From Bacillota bacterium (GTDB taxonomy: Bacteria; Bacillota; Clostridia; Acetivibrionales; JANLFN01), in the NCBI GenBank assembly GCA_023421675.1, contig JAEZTC010000002.1, positions 124,001-188,000 of the forward strand: a stretch of DNA of 64,000 nucleotides, read 5' to 3'. Both the position numbers and the translations under genes were made by a program. Each line of letters opens with the position of its first letter. Position 1 is the first letter of the stretch. The notes beneath the pieces are model-generated. The model ran no database searches. It saw only the letters and a program-made list of their open reading frames with translations, and was not told the DNA's origin. Shown here piece after piece: positions 1-7,413 of the stretch.

Positions 1-1200
1 GGTGTAGATAATTCCGAAATAAGCGGACAGGTATCCGATATGATGGTAAGCATGATCCTTTTTATATTGCTGGATTTGGTCATTGGAATGATTGCAGCAA
101 TATTTATCGGGAGAAAGATATCAAAATCGGTTATAACAATAAAAGACCATATGCAAAGTATGGCAGATGGCGATTTTAGAATACATATGGATAGCAGGTT
201 CACTAAAATCAAGGATGAAACAGGTGACATGGCAAGAGCAGCACAAAGTATGGTTGAGTCAATGAAAAATACTACTATAACTGTACTCCGGGAGTCTGAA
301 AATATTGATAATTCTCTTGATACCTCAATAAAAAATATAATTGAGCTTGATACAAGCATTGAAGATGTGTCTGCTACAACAGAACAGTTATCAGCTCAGA
401 TGGAGGAAACAGCTGCTTCAATGCAGGAAATGAATGCAACCACTACTGATATAGAAGCTACTGTTGTATCCATGGCTAATAAAGCACAGGAAGGTCTTAA
501 CGCAGCTAAAGAAATAAATGAAAGAGCACGAAGCCTTAAGATTTCTGCAAGAACCTCACAGGAAAATGCAAATAGTATTTATAATGAAACTAATAAAAAG
601 CTTAAGCAGGCAATAGAACAATCCAAACAGATTGAAAAAATAAGTATTCTATCTGATTCCATAATGCAAATAACAGCTCAAACAAACCTTCTGTCTCTAA
701 ATGCAGCTATTGAAGCGGCAAGGGCTGGTGAAGCAGGTAAGGGCTTTGCTGTTGTAGCAGAAGAGATAAGAAAGCTTGCGGAAAGTTCTAAGGATGCTGT
801 TAATGAAATTCAAAATGTTACAAAGACGGTTGTTAGTTCTGTAGAAAATCTAATATTCAGTTCAGAGGATATACTTAATTTTATTGACCAACAGGTAATA
901 AAAGATTATGACTCCTTTGTTAAAACAGGTGAGGATTATAGCAATGACTCTGAATTTGTTGATGGTTTAGTTACTGAATTTAATAATTCTGCAAATGAAC
1001 TTCGTGCTTCCATTACAAATATGCTCAAAGCAATAAATGAAGTTACAATAGCCACTACTGAAGGGGCTGAAGGTACAAGTACCATTGCACAGAAAGTGGT
1101 AACTGTAGTTCAGAAGGGTGATGAAGTTATTAACCTTGCAAAGGAAGCTAAGGAGAGCTCAGATAAGCTTAAGCAGTTTATGAAGCAGTTTAAGGTATAG
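1..1200 (+). CDS. Methyl-accepting chemotaxis protein, C-terminal part
   Basis: The reading frame is open from the first base, so the N-terminal ligand-binding part lies outside the window and the ATG at 40 is internal. What remains is a transmembrane helix (about positions 37-110), a HAMP linker, and a long coiled-coil signalling domain. The receptor hairpin tip is intact (LSLNAAIEAARAGE followed by GKGFAVVAEEIRKLAESS), which is the CheA/CheW contact region. The protein is therefore a membrane chemoreceptor that relays signals to the chemotaxis kinase. It has no chemotaxis partners nearby and ends at a bidirectional terminator, so it is probably the last gene of its transcript. The sensed ligand cannot be told from this fragment. 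Confidence 0.95.
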   Translation, partial: GVDNSEISGQVSDMMVSMILFILLDLVIGMIAAIFIGRKISKSVITIKDHMQSMADGDFRIHMDSRFTKIKDETGDMARAAQSMVESMKNTTITVLRESENIDNSLDTSIKNIIELDTSIEDVSATTEQLSAQMEETAASMQEMNATTTDIEATVVSMANKAQEGLNAAKEINERARSLKISARTSQENANSIYNETNKKLKQAIEQSKQIEKISILSDSIMQITAQTNLLSLNAAIEAARAGEAGKGFAVVAEEIRKLAESSKDAVNEIQNVTKTVVSSVENLIFSSEDILNFIDQQVIKDYDSFVKTGEDYSNDSEFVDGLVTEFNNSANELRASITNMLKAINEVTIATTEGAEGTSTIAQKVVTVVQKGDEVINLAKEAKESSDKLKQFMKQFKV

Positions 1201-1226
1201 TGATAGATATAATTAAATGAGTATTC

Positions 1227-1256
1227 AAAAATGCCTTCTTTACGAAGGCATTTTTC
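1227..1256. terminator. Bidirectional intrinsic terminator
   Basis: Perfect 8-bp stem ATGCCTTC / GAAGGCAT (1231-1238 with 1244-1251), flanked by A-run and T-run, between two convergent genes. Confidence 0.85.
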
Positions 1257-1262
1257 GTTTGT

Positions 1263-1598
1263 TTAGAACTTCTTAAATGCAAAAAATACAGCACCGAGCA
1301 TAAACGCAAATGAAACAATATTATTCCATTTAATACTTTCTTTGAGGAATAAAACCGAAAAGACTGTAAAAACAGAAAGAGTTATTACTTCCTGAATTAT
1401 TTTCAACTGTTGTGGGGTAAATTGTTTTATTCCTATACGGTTTGCAGGTACTTGGAAGCAATATTCAAAAAATGCTATCCCCCAACATATCAGTATTAAG
1501 ACTATAAGTGGAAGACCAGTAGTTTTAAATTTTAAATGCCCATACCAGGCAAATGTCATAAAAATATTAGATATTATTAATAAAATAACGGTTGGCAC
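1263..1598 (-). CDS. DUF486-family small membrane protein (DMT-like)
   Basis: A 111-residue, very hydrophobic protein with four predicted membrane helices. The sequence matches my recollection of the DUF486 family, a one-domain relative of drug/metabolite transporters: an early TFAWYGHLKFK segment, a central FFEYCFQVPANRIG stretch and a QLKIIQEVITL helix. Its length is that of the family. It is a single-gene unit converging on the chemoreceptor and sharing the terminator at 1227-1256. The substrate is unknown, and homology alone does not show transport. Confidence 0.8.
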   Translation of the reverse strand: MPTVILLIISNIFMTFAWYGHLKFKTTGLPLIVLILICWGIAFFEYCFQVPANRIGIKQFTPQQLKIIQEVITLSVFTVFSVLFLKESIKWNNIVSFAFMLGAVFFAFKKF

Positions 1599-1799
1599 GA
1601 TTAATCCCTCGAATAATTATCATATGTAATTTTTCTACTGAAACATTTGGTACTCCTTAAAAACACCGTATTACATGATAGCATTATAGAAGCCTTGAGT
1701 CAAATCAGATTAAAGTAAAAAACAGCAGAAAATATCAAAAAGTCTGATTGATTATTTGTTAAATTAGATTTAGTAAATAATTGATTGGGGGGTAAACTC

Positions 1800-2897
1800 A
1801 TGGAACAAAAACAAGCATATCATATACTTCTTGAAGGAAGCAGCTACGAGATAGGAAAGAAATTGGGGCAAATGAGTATTGGTATTCCAGGAATGGTATT
1901 AAATGAGGATGCTTTTTCCAAAGAGGAAGAATCGAAGGTATATAAACTCTTTGATGAATTCTGCCCGGGGATTAATGAAGAAATAGAAGGTTTTGCAGAA
2001 GTACTTAAGGTTCCGGTAAACCGTGTATTATACTATGCCATGTCATACCTTAAACCAGGCTGCAGTCAGATGGCGGTACTTCCTTCAAAAACAAGTAATG
2101 GGCATGTTCTGATGGCAAGGAATTATGATTTTTCTGACAAAATGGAAGGAATGGTTCTGGCAACAACCAGGGTTAAAGGTAAGTATTCTCACATTAGCTC
2201 AGCAATTGCTCAATTCGGACGTGCTGATGGTATGAACGAGTTTGGACTTGCAGTAAGTCAAAGCTCATCAGGAATGCCTGTGGGAAACTTTGACTGCCCT
2301 AAAAAACCTGTTATAACCGGACTGCAATTTTGGGCTGTAATAAGAGCAGTCCTGGAAAAATGCAAGGATGTCGATGAAGCTGTGAAATTATCAATGCAGA
2401 TGCCTATTGCATTTGATATAAACATGATTGTAGCTGACCCGAATGGGAATGCAGCTCTTATTGAAAGTTTTGACGGGAAGAAAGCTATTAAAAGAATAGA
2501 TGCAGCAACTAAAGAACAATTTATTTGTTCAACAAATCACATTCATTTGTCTGAACTGAAGGAGCTATCTCCGCTTAGCATGAGGAATTCAATCACAAGG
2601 TATGATCTTATAAATCAAACTCTCAGAAGCAAGGATAAAATTGATAAGGAAGACTTGAGAAAGCTATTGTCAATAAAATATCCGGAGGGACTATGCTGCC
2701 ATTATTACGATGATTTCTTCGGAAACCTTAGAGGCATGATATTTGATATTACTGAAGGTTCATTAGAAATCTGTTTTGGTTCACCAGCATTAAATAGCTG
2801 GTATACATTTAAGGTTAATGATGAAAATAAACAGCAGGTTTATACCGTTGAGCTTGAAAGAGAAGAGTCGCCTGCAGATTTTTATGATATGATATAA
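1800..2897 (+). CDS. C45-like acyltransferase / linear amide C-N hydrolase
   Basis: A protein of 365 residues. The ATG at 1800 is preferred over the in-frame TTG at 1785 because the G-run at 1787-1792 is an ideal ribosome site for it. The protein resembles N-terminal-nucleophile hydrolases of the acyl-CoA:6-aminopenicillanate acyltransferase / choloylglycine hydrolase group. Cys88 in PGCSQM is the likely nucleophile, exposed after self-cleavage, and the downstream VLMARNYDFS and GMNEFGLAVSQSS segments fit the family core. There is no signal peptide, so it is probably cytoplasmic, hydrolysing or transferring an acyl group on an amide. The substrate is unknown. The AraC gene follows 14 bp later and may be co-transcribed. 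Confidence 0.75.
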   Translation: MEQKQAYHILLEGSSYEIGKKLGQMSIGIPGMVLNEDAFSKEEESKVYKLFDEFCPGINEEIEGFAEVLKVPVNRVLYYAMSYLKPGCSQMAVLPSKTSNGHVLMARNYDFSDKMEGMVLATTRVKGKYSHISSAIAQFGRADGMNEFGLAVSQSSSGMPVGNFDCPKKPVITGLQFWAVIRAVLEKCKDVDEAVKLSMQMPIAFDINMIVADPNGNAALIESFDGKKAIKRIDAATKEQFICSTNHIHLSELKELSPLSMRNSITRYDLINQTLRSKDKIDKEDLRKLLSIKYPEGLCCHYYDDFFGNLRGMIFDITEGSLEICFGSPALNSWYTFKVNDENKQQVYTVELEREESPADFYDMI

Positions 2898-2911
2898 AGC
2901 AGGGTGGGAGT

Positions 2912-3787
2912 ATGAATTATCTTGAACAGCTTGAAAAAGCAATACTTTTTATTGAAGCCAATCTGTGTGAAGATATAAGAACAGAGGATGTAGCTGGTAT
3001 AGCCGGCTACTCCTATTATCACTTTCACCGGGTTTTTGAGGCTGTTACAGGTGAAACAATAGGAAATTACATAAGATCTAGGAGATTGGCTCGAGCAGCT
3101 TATGATCTTAAGTATTCCGATGTTAAAATAATTGATATTGCGGTCAGGTATCAGTTTGAATCTCAGGAAGCCTTTAATCGTGCATTTAAAAAACTTTATA
3201 AAATTTCACCTGGCACATACAGAAATAACAGAATAGATTCCATTGTGGGGAACAGAAAACAGCTAACACCATTAAACTTAAGACACTTAACCAGCGGATT
3301 AACACTTCAGCCTGAAATCAAAATTGTATCTGAAACAAAGATTGTAGGGTTATCCGGTAAGAGCTCATTGAGTTGTAATAACCGTCCGAATATGTGGAAT
3401 ATGTTCAATCCGCGTATTAATGAAATAAAGCACCTTGCTGAAGGGATCAGAGGCTATGGGATATGTGAAGCAGATCCTGATTTTGATATGTGTAGGTTTG
3501 ATGAAAACACAGAATCCTCTGAAATTGTCGGAGTGGAAGTAATAAGCTTTGAAGATATTCCACAGGGGATGATTAAAAAGTTTTTGACCGGAGGAAAATA
3601 CGCTGTATTTACTCATAAGGGAAAGCTTGATAAACTTGGAATGACGTATGAATACATATGGGGCACATGGATATTGTGCTCCGGAGTAGAACTTGATATG
3701 AGAGATGATTTTGAATTCTACGATGAACGTTTCCTGGGGTATGACAATGAACTTTCTCAAATGGATATTTATATACCGGTGAAATAA
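2912..3787 (+). CDS. AraC-family regulator with GyrI-like ligand domain
   Basis: The first ~105 residues hold two helix-turn-helix units of the AraC/XylS type (EDIRTEDVAGIAGYSYYHFHRVFEAVTGE and a second recognition region ending in PGTYR). Residues ~130-291 look like a GyrI-like/AraC effector-binding domain, which binds small, often hydrophobic molecules. The N-terminal DNA-binding order is that of the Rob/MarA-plus-ligand-domain arrangement. The start at 2912 has the G-rich site GGGTGGGAG just upstream. The 14-bp gap to the hydrolase gene suggests a shared transcript. It probably controls that gene or a transporter elsewhere; the ligand is unknown. Confidence 0.88.
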   Translation: MNYLEQLEKAILFIEANLCEDIRTEDVAGIAGYSYYHFHRVFEAVTGETIGNYIRSRRLARAAYDLKYSDVKIIDIAVRYQFESQEAFNRAFKKLYKISPGTYRNNRIDSIVGNRKQLTPLNLRHLTSGLTLQPEIKIVSETKIVGLSGKSSLSCNNRPNMWNMFNPRINEIKHLAEGIRGYGICEADPDFDMCRFDENTESSEIVGVEVISFEDIPQGMIKKFLTGGKYAVFTHKGKLDKLGMTYEYIWGTWILCSGVELDMRDDFEFYDERFLGYDNELSQMDIYIPVK

Positions 3788-3822
3788 TGTTATAAAACAT
3801 TCTTTCAAATAAATGCTAAATG

Positions 3823-3851
3823 TTGACATGTAATAGTACGTATGGTAGATT
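3823..3851 (+). promoter_or_regulatory. Sigma-A promoter of the NiCo-like leader
   Basis: Consensus -35 TTGACA (3823-3828), 17-nt spacer, then an extended -10 (TG at 3843-3844, TAGATT at 3846-3851). Predicted transcription start is near 3858, directly before the structured leader. Confidence 0.75.
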
Positions 3852-3869
3852 TAAATTAATCTCTTTGCA

Positions 3870-3990
3870 CTGCATACAAATCTACAGTACAAACTGAGCA
3901 GGCGATGAACTTGTAAAAAAGTTCGTGGGGCTGGGCCTTTGGGGCAGCAGGTAGATATAGAACCTGTGGGACAGGAAATGTTCTACAGGT
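3870..3990 (+). promoter_or_regulatory. NiCo-type (czcD motif) cobalt/nickel riboswitch candidate
   Basis: The transcript carries CTGAGCAGGC (3894-3903), a hairpin GAACTT/AAGTTC (3907-3912 with 3919-3924), a GCTG/CAGC stem (3930-3933 with 3945-3948) and a CAGGT/ACCTG stem (3948-3952 with 3962-3966) running straight into TGTGGGACAG. The blocks CTGAGCAGGC and CTGTGGGACAG, and their order around the junction stems, match what I remember of the published NiCo aptamer. Competing pairs exist: TAGAAC/GTTCTA (3958-3963 with 3980-3985) and ACCTGT/ACAGGT (3962-3967 with 3985-3990), the latter followed by a T-rich run, as expected for a terminator that metal binding would prevent. The family assignment rests on memory, without a covariance search. 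Confidence 0.7.
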
Positions 3991-4058
3991 ATTTTTATAA
4001 CTATTTTAGAACAGCAGTGTGGAAATTTTAATACTATAGAATTAAAGGAGTGAATTTA

Positions 4059-4460
4059 ATGAGCTTTTTTTCATTATCTTCAAAAGGCCATTACAGACAT
4101 GGAAACTATGGAAGCAACCATTATCAGAGAAATGGTTTCATAGGCGACTTGTTTGAGGTTTTTAGTTCGCATTCGCATGGTCATTGTGTTAACCCTTATC
4201 CACCTCAGTATCCGCCACAATATCCACCTCAATATTATGAACAGCCGCCTGTACAGCAACAACCACCAGTTCAGCAACAGCCCGCAAATCAGAGTACTAT
4301 GACCTGCAGCAAATGTAATTCCCAGATACCAGCAGGCTCAAAGTTTTGTTTGCAATGTGGTGAAAAGGTTAACAGCGTACAGTTTTGCCAGAGGTGCGGT
4401 GAAAAATTGCCTGCAAATGCCAAATTCTGCATGGGCTGCGGAATGAAGATAGATGGGTAG
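4059..4460 (+). CDS. Double zinc-ribbon protein with Pro/Gln-rich linker
   Basis: A protein of 133 residues. The ATG at 4059 is chosen because AAAGGAG at 4044-4050 sits 8 bp before it; the in-frame GTG at 4050 overlaps that site. The N-terminal third contains many His, Gly and Ser residues (GHYRHGNYGSNHYQRN and a SSHSHGH motif). A low-complexity segment follows with repeated YPPQ and VQQQPP units. The C-terminal half has two zinc-ribbon knuckle pairs, CSKCNSQIPAGSKFCLQCG and CQRCGEKLPANAKFCMGCG. The His-rich head and Cys-rich tail suggest metal binding, which fits a metal-responsive leader. It precedes a kinase by 2 bp. Function unknown; it may be a scaffold or metal-sensing adaptor. Confidence 0.75.
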   Translation: MSFFSLSSKGHYRHGNYGSNHYQRNGFIGDLFEVFSSHSHGHCVNPYPPQYPPQYPPQYYEQPPVQQQPPVQQQPANQSTMTCSKCNSQIPAGSKFCLQCGEKVNSVQFCQRCGEKLPANAKFCMGCGMKIDG

Positions 4461-4462
4461 AT

Positions 4463-5188
4463 ATGTTTCTATTAAATGCAAAAAAATACTGCGGTAAAAT
4501 ATATAAAGACTATACAATTATAAAACCTGTAGGAGAGGGACGGTATGGAATGTGTTTCCTGGCACATTCCATTTCCGGTATGCCTGTAATTATCAAGCGT
4601 TTCAAGCCAGGTATATTTAAAAAGAATAAGGAAAAGAATGAGCATGAAGCAGTTATCCTTTCTCAGCTCAGGCACAACTCCATACCTGAACTTCTTGGAG
4701 TTATAAATGAAAAAGGCCTTTATGCTTTTGTCCTGGAATATAAACAGGGAATGACGGTAAAGGATTTTCTTTTTAAACAAAAGCACAAGTTTGATGCTCA
4801 GGAGTTTTTTGATATAGGTACCCAATTAATTGAAATTGTAAAATACCTACATAAAAATGGTGTTGTACATCGTGATATAAGAATACCAAATGTTCTTATT
4901 GATAATGGGAAAGTCTATCTTGTTGATTTTGGACTGGCACGTTGGGCAAATAATGGCAGATACCGTTTTGATGTGGATTTTTCATATCTGGGTGATTTCT
5001 TCCTGTACTTGCTATATTCAACATTTGAAAAGAAAGAAAGGAAGAAGAAAGTTCCGTGGTATGAAGAACTATTGCTTTCAGATGAACAGAAATTACTGCT
5101 AAAAAGGCTTCTGGGACTTGAACCTTTCTATGTTTCAATATATGAAGTTGAAAAGGATTTTACCAAAGTATTTGGTATTTCTATATAA
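4463..5188 (+). CDS. Small Ser/Thr protein kinase-like protein
   Basis: A 241-residue, soluble, single-domain eukaryotic-type protein kinase without the usual PASTA or membrane parts. Visible motifs are the glycine loop GEGRYG (24-29), the ATP lysine K45 in VIIK, E62 on helix C, the catalytic loop HRDIRIPN (HRD 136-138, N143) and DFG (155-157). The lysine normally following HRDx is Arg140, a conservative change, so activity is plausible but not certain. Most of the C-lobe is short. It begins 2 bp after the zinc-ribbon gene with no strong ribosome site, which implies translational coupling, and the methyltransferase follows. Substrates are unknown. Confidence 0.82.
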   Translation: MFLLNAKKYCGKIYKDYTIIKPVGEGRYGMCFLAHSISGMPVIIKRFKPGIFKKNKEKNEHEAVILSQLRHNSIPELLGVINEKGLYAFVLEYKQGMTVKDFLFKQKHKFDAQEFFDIGTQLIEIVKYLHKNGVVHRDIRIPNVLIDNGKVYLVDFGLARWANNGRYRFDVDFSYLGDFFLYLLYSTFEKKERKKKVPWYEELLLSDEQKLLLKRLLGLEPFYVSIYEVEKDFTKVFGISI

Positions 5189-5212
5189 ATAATTTTTATA
5201 GGTGACTTGGAA

Positions 5213-6175
5213 ATGAGCAAAAATTGTAAAAAGCTTCTGCATATTATTTTTAATCTTGAAAAGCAAAAGTCTATTGTTAATCTTGAATCCATTAAAAATT
5301 ATTTAAAATTGGTTGACGACAACAATAATCTTGAATCTGATATTGTTTGGCTTATATCAAATGAATATATAAAGACTGACTCTGTAAAAAATTATAAGCT
5401 TACAGAAAAGGGACTCATTGAATCTGATAGAATAAGTAAAGCCATGATTATCAAAGAATTTGATCTTAAAGTTGGAAGGCTTACAAACAGTAAGGCATAC
5501 CTCGATTATTGCGAAGAGGTATATGGCTACAGAATGTACCTTTTCAACATGATGGATAAGGAACAGCTGGACTTTTTGTTTAATTCTATTAATGTTTCAA
5601 ACCAAGACAGCATATTGGATTTGGGCTGTGGTTACGGCAGTATTTTAACTGAACTTGTAAAAAGGTTTAAATGTAAAGGTTATGGTATAGATCAGTTATC
5701 AAAGAGAGTGGTAGAATCACAGGATATCAACTTCACCTATATTAATATGGATATGGATAATATACGTGAAGTTGGGCTAAAGCCCAGTATAACAATTTCA
5801 GTGGACAGCCTGTATTTTTGCAGTAATTTGTCCGAGATTGTTAAACATATGAAAAGTTTAAAGGACAACAGATTGTACATATTTTTTTCGCAATATTTAT
5901 TTGACACTTCTGCCGGTAAGATGATATTGGAGTACAACAATACAACTATTGCAAAAGTACTTGAAGAAAATAATATTAGCTTCAAATATATTGAGTTCAG
6001 TGAGAATGAACGTAAGCTTTATGAGAACTCTTTAAAAATTCTCCCAAAGTATGAAAAAGCATTTGAGCAGGAAGGAAACCTTGATTTGTTTACCAACAAG
6101 CAGAGAGAAGACCAATTTGGCAAAGAGTTATATGATGCAGGCTGTGCAAGAAGATACCTATATATCATACAATAA
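5213..6175 (+). CDS. SAM-dependent methyltransferase with N-terminal helix-turn-helix-like region
   Basis: A protein of 320 residues. The ATG at 5213 has GGTGA 7 bp upstream, better than the TTG at 5207. Residues 1-75 look like a small winged-helix-type domain (a run of short helices, then YKLTEKGLIESD). The Rossmann methyltransferase starts at motif I, ILDLGCGYGS (134-143), followed by a post-I acidic position in GYGIDQ. The C-terminal part is typical of class I small-molecule methyltransferases. It is the third gene of the set behind the NiCo-like leader, and a terminator follows at 6185. The acceptor is unknown; I cannot name a specific family. Confidence 0.78.
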   Translation: MSKNCKKLLHIIFNLEKQKSIVNLESIKNYLKLVDDNNNLESDIVWLISNEYIKTDSVKNYKLTEKGLIESDRISKAMIIKEFDLKVGRLTNSKAYLDYCEEVYGYRMYLFNMMDKEQLDFLFNSINVSNQDSILDLGCGYGSILTELVKRFKCKGYGIDQLSKRVVESQDINFTYINMDMDNIREVGLKPSITISVDSLYFCSNLSEIVKHMKSLKDNRLYIFFSQYLFDTSAGKMILEYNNTTIAKVLEENNISFKYIEFSENERKLYENSLKILPKYEKAFEQEGNLDLFTNKQREDQFGKELYDAGCARRYLYIIQ

Positions 6176-6184
6176 ATAAATTAC

Positions 6185-6220
6185 AAAAAGCACTTTATAA
6201 AAATGAAGTGTTTTTATTTT
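6185..6220 (+). terminator. Intrinsic terminator
   Basis: Stem AAAAAGCACTT / AAGTGTTTTT with a loop of about 10 nt and a T-rich tail, directly after the methyltransferase gene. Confidence 0.8.
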
Positions 6221-6262
6221 TATATACGTCTTAATTTATTGAAAAAAGGAAAAATTTTATTT

Positions 6263-6319
6263 CGGTATATTGAATTGCAAGGTAGTAAGTGATACACTAT
6301 AATACGTTACAATATACCG
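6263..6319 (+). promoter_or_regulatory. padR promoter bracketed by a 10-bp inverted repeat
   Basis: Promoter TTGCAA (6275-6280), 17-nt spacer, TATAAT (6298-6303). A perfect inverted repeat flanks it: CGGTATATTG at 6263-6272 and CAATATACCG at 6310-6319. A second, shorter one, AATACG (6301-6306) and CGTATT (6318-6323), overlaps the start site. This is a likely PadR autoregulatory operator. Confidence 0.7.
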
Positions 6320-6398
6320 TATTATAAAATATACTTTGATTAAGTTTATCTATAAAGGATTAATAATGATAGTTATTGCAAAGCTGGAGGTGAAAATA

Positions 6399-6728
6399 AT
6401 GAATATACAGTTTAAAAAGGGAGTACTTGAACTTTGTGTCTTGTCAATGCTTGCAAGGAGGGATTGCTACGGATACGAGCTTGTAAGCGAGATTTCTAAA
6501 AAAATACTTATATCTGAAGGAACGATATATCCCTTATTAAAGAGATTGAAGGATGAAGGGTATTTCAAAACCTATCTTCAGGAATCCCAGGAGGGTCCGC
6601 CGAGGAAGTATTATCAAATTACACCAGAGGGACTGCAAATGTATGGTGATCTTACAGAAGAATGGTATAGATTTGTCGATGGGGTAAACAGAGTCATACG
6701 GGAGGATTTGGATGATGAACAAAAATGA
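6399..6728 (+). CDS. PadR-family transcriptional regulator
   Basis: A protein of 109 residues. The ATG at 6399 follows a perfect GGAGGTG at 6386-6392; upstream in-frame codons lack a site. The winged-helix PadR signature is clear: GVLELCVLSMLARRDCYGYELVSEI, then SEGTIYPLLKRLKDEGY with the recognition helix, and PPRKYYQITPEG in the wing. PadR proteins of this type repress membrane-stress or drug-response genes and often sit upstream of HAAS/DUF4097 genes, as here. Its stop overlaps the next gene by 17 bp. The inverted repeat around its promoter suggests autorepression. Confidence 0.93.
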   Translation: MNIQFKKGVLELCVLSMLARRDCYGYELVSEISKKILISEGTIYPLLKRLKDEGYFKTYLQESQEGPPRKYYQITPEGLQMYGDLTEEWYRFVDGVNRVIREDLDDEQK

Positions 6729-7413
6729 ATTTATCAGTGAACTTGATAATGCCCTTAAGGGAATGAGTTTTGAGGATAAAAGGGAAATTATTTATGACTA
6801 TGAAGAGTATTTCAGTGCAGGAAAAGAGCATGGAAAAACGGAGGAAGAAATTGCAAGGGCTCTTGGGGATCCAAAGATAATCGCAAGACAGTTTACAGTA
6901 AAAAGTACTTATAAACCAAAAGTAAACGTTTCTTCTGTCAACTTAAGAACTATTGGAATGTTGTTTCTTATTCTGTTTGTATCGCCGTTTTTGTTATCGG
7001 CAGTATGTATTGTATTTTCAATGGGGTTGGTAGTTGTGTGCCTTGCATTTACATTAGTGTTGGTATTGGGCAGCCTATTAATTTCATTTTATGCGTGTGC
7101 TGTAGGATGTACTTTGGGGGGGATAGGAATTGTACTTGCAATTTTCCTTCGTCCTGTACTGCCAGATTTTATAACCATAGATATAAATTATGGTTCAGCT
7201 ATTTTATTAGCTATAGGTGTCTTCTGCCTTGGTGTTCTTGCTTTTTTATGGGCGGGAAAGTTTTCTAAAAGTTCAGTACTATGGTCTAAAGAATTTCTTG
7301 CTGTAACATGGAATAAAACAAAAGAAAGTACTCTAGGCTGTTACAACAAGGTGTTGAAATACATTAGAACAAATACCTCAATATTAAATAGAAAGGAGAA
7401 TGAAGATGCATAA
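6712..7413 (+). CDS. HAAS (DUF1700) domain membrane protein
   Basis: A protein of 233 residues. Start at the ATG at 6712 (or 6715), with GGAGG at 6701-6705 inside padR. The N-terminal ~65 residues form the HAAS/DUF1700 helical domain (EFISELDNALKGMSFEDKREIIYDYEEYF, then EEEIARALGDPKIIARQF). About four or five membrane helices follow, with a short basic tail. In PadR-HAAS-DUF4097 modules this protein is thought to be a membrane sensor or transducer. It overlaps both neighbours, so the three are one translationally coupled operon. The signal is unknown. Confidence 0.85.
   Translation: MMNKNEFISELDNALKGMSFEDKREIIYDYEEYFSAGKEHGKTEEEIARALGDPKIIARQFTVKSTYKPKVNVSSVNLRTIGMLFLILFVSPFLLSAVCIVFSMGLVVVCLAFTLVLVLGSLLISFYACAVGCTLGGIGIVLAIFLRPVLPDFITIDINYGSAILLAIGVFCLGVLAFLWAGKFSKSSVLWSKEFLAVTWNKTKESTLGCYNKVLKYIRTNTSILNRKENEDA

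Noticed and set aside
3365..3829. 154-codon minus-strand frame under the AraC gene
   Set aside because: A shadow of the AraC coding strand with no ribosome site and no recognisable domain.
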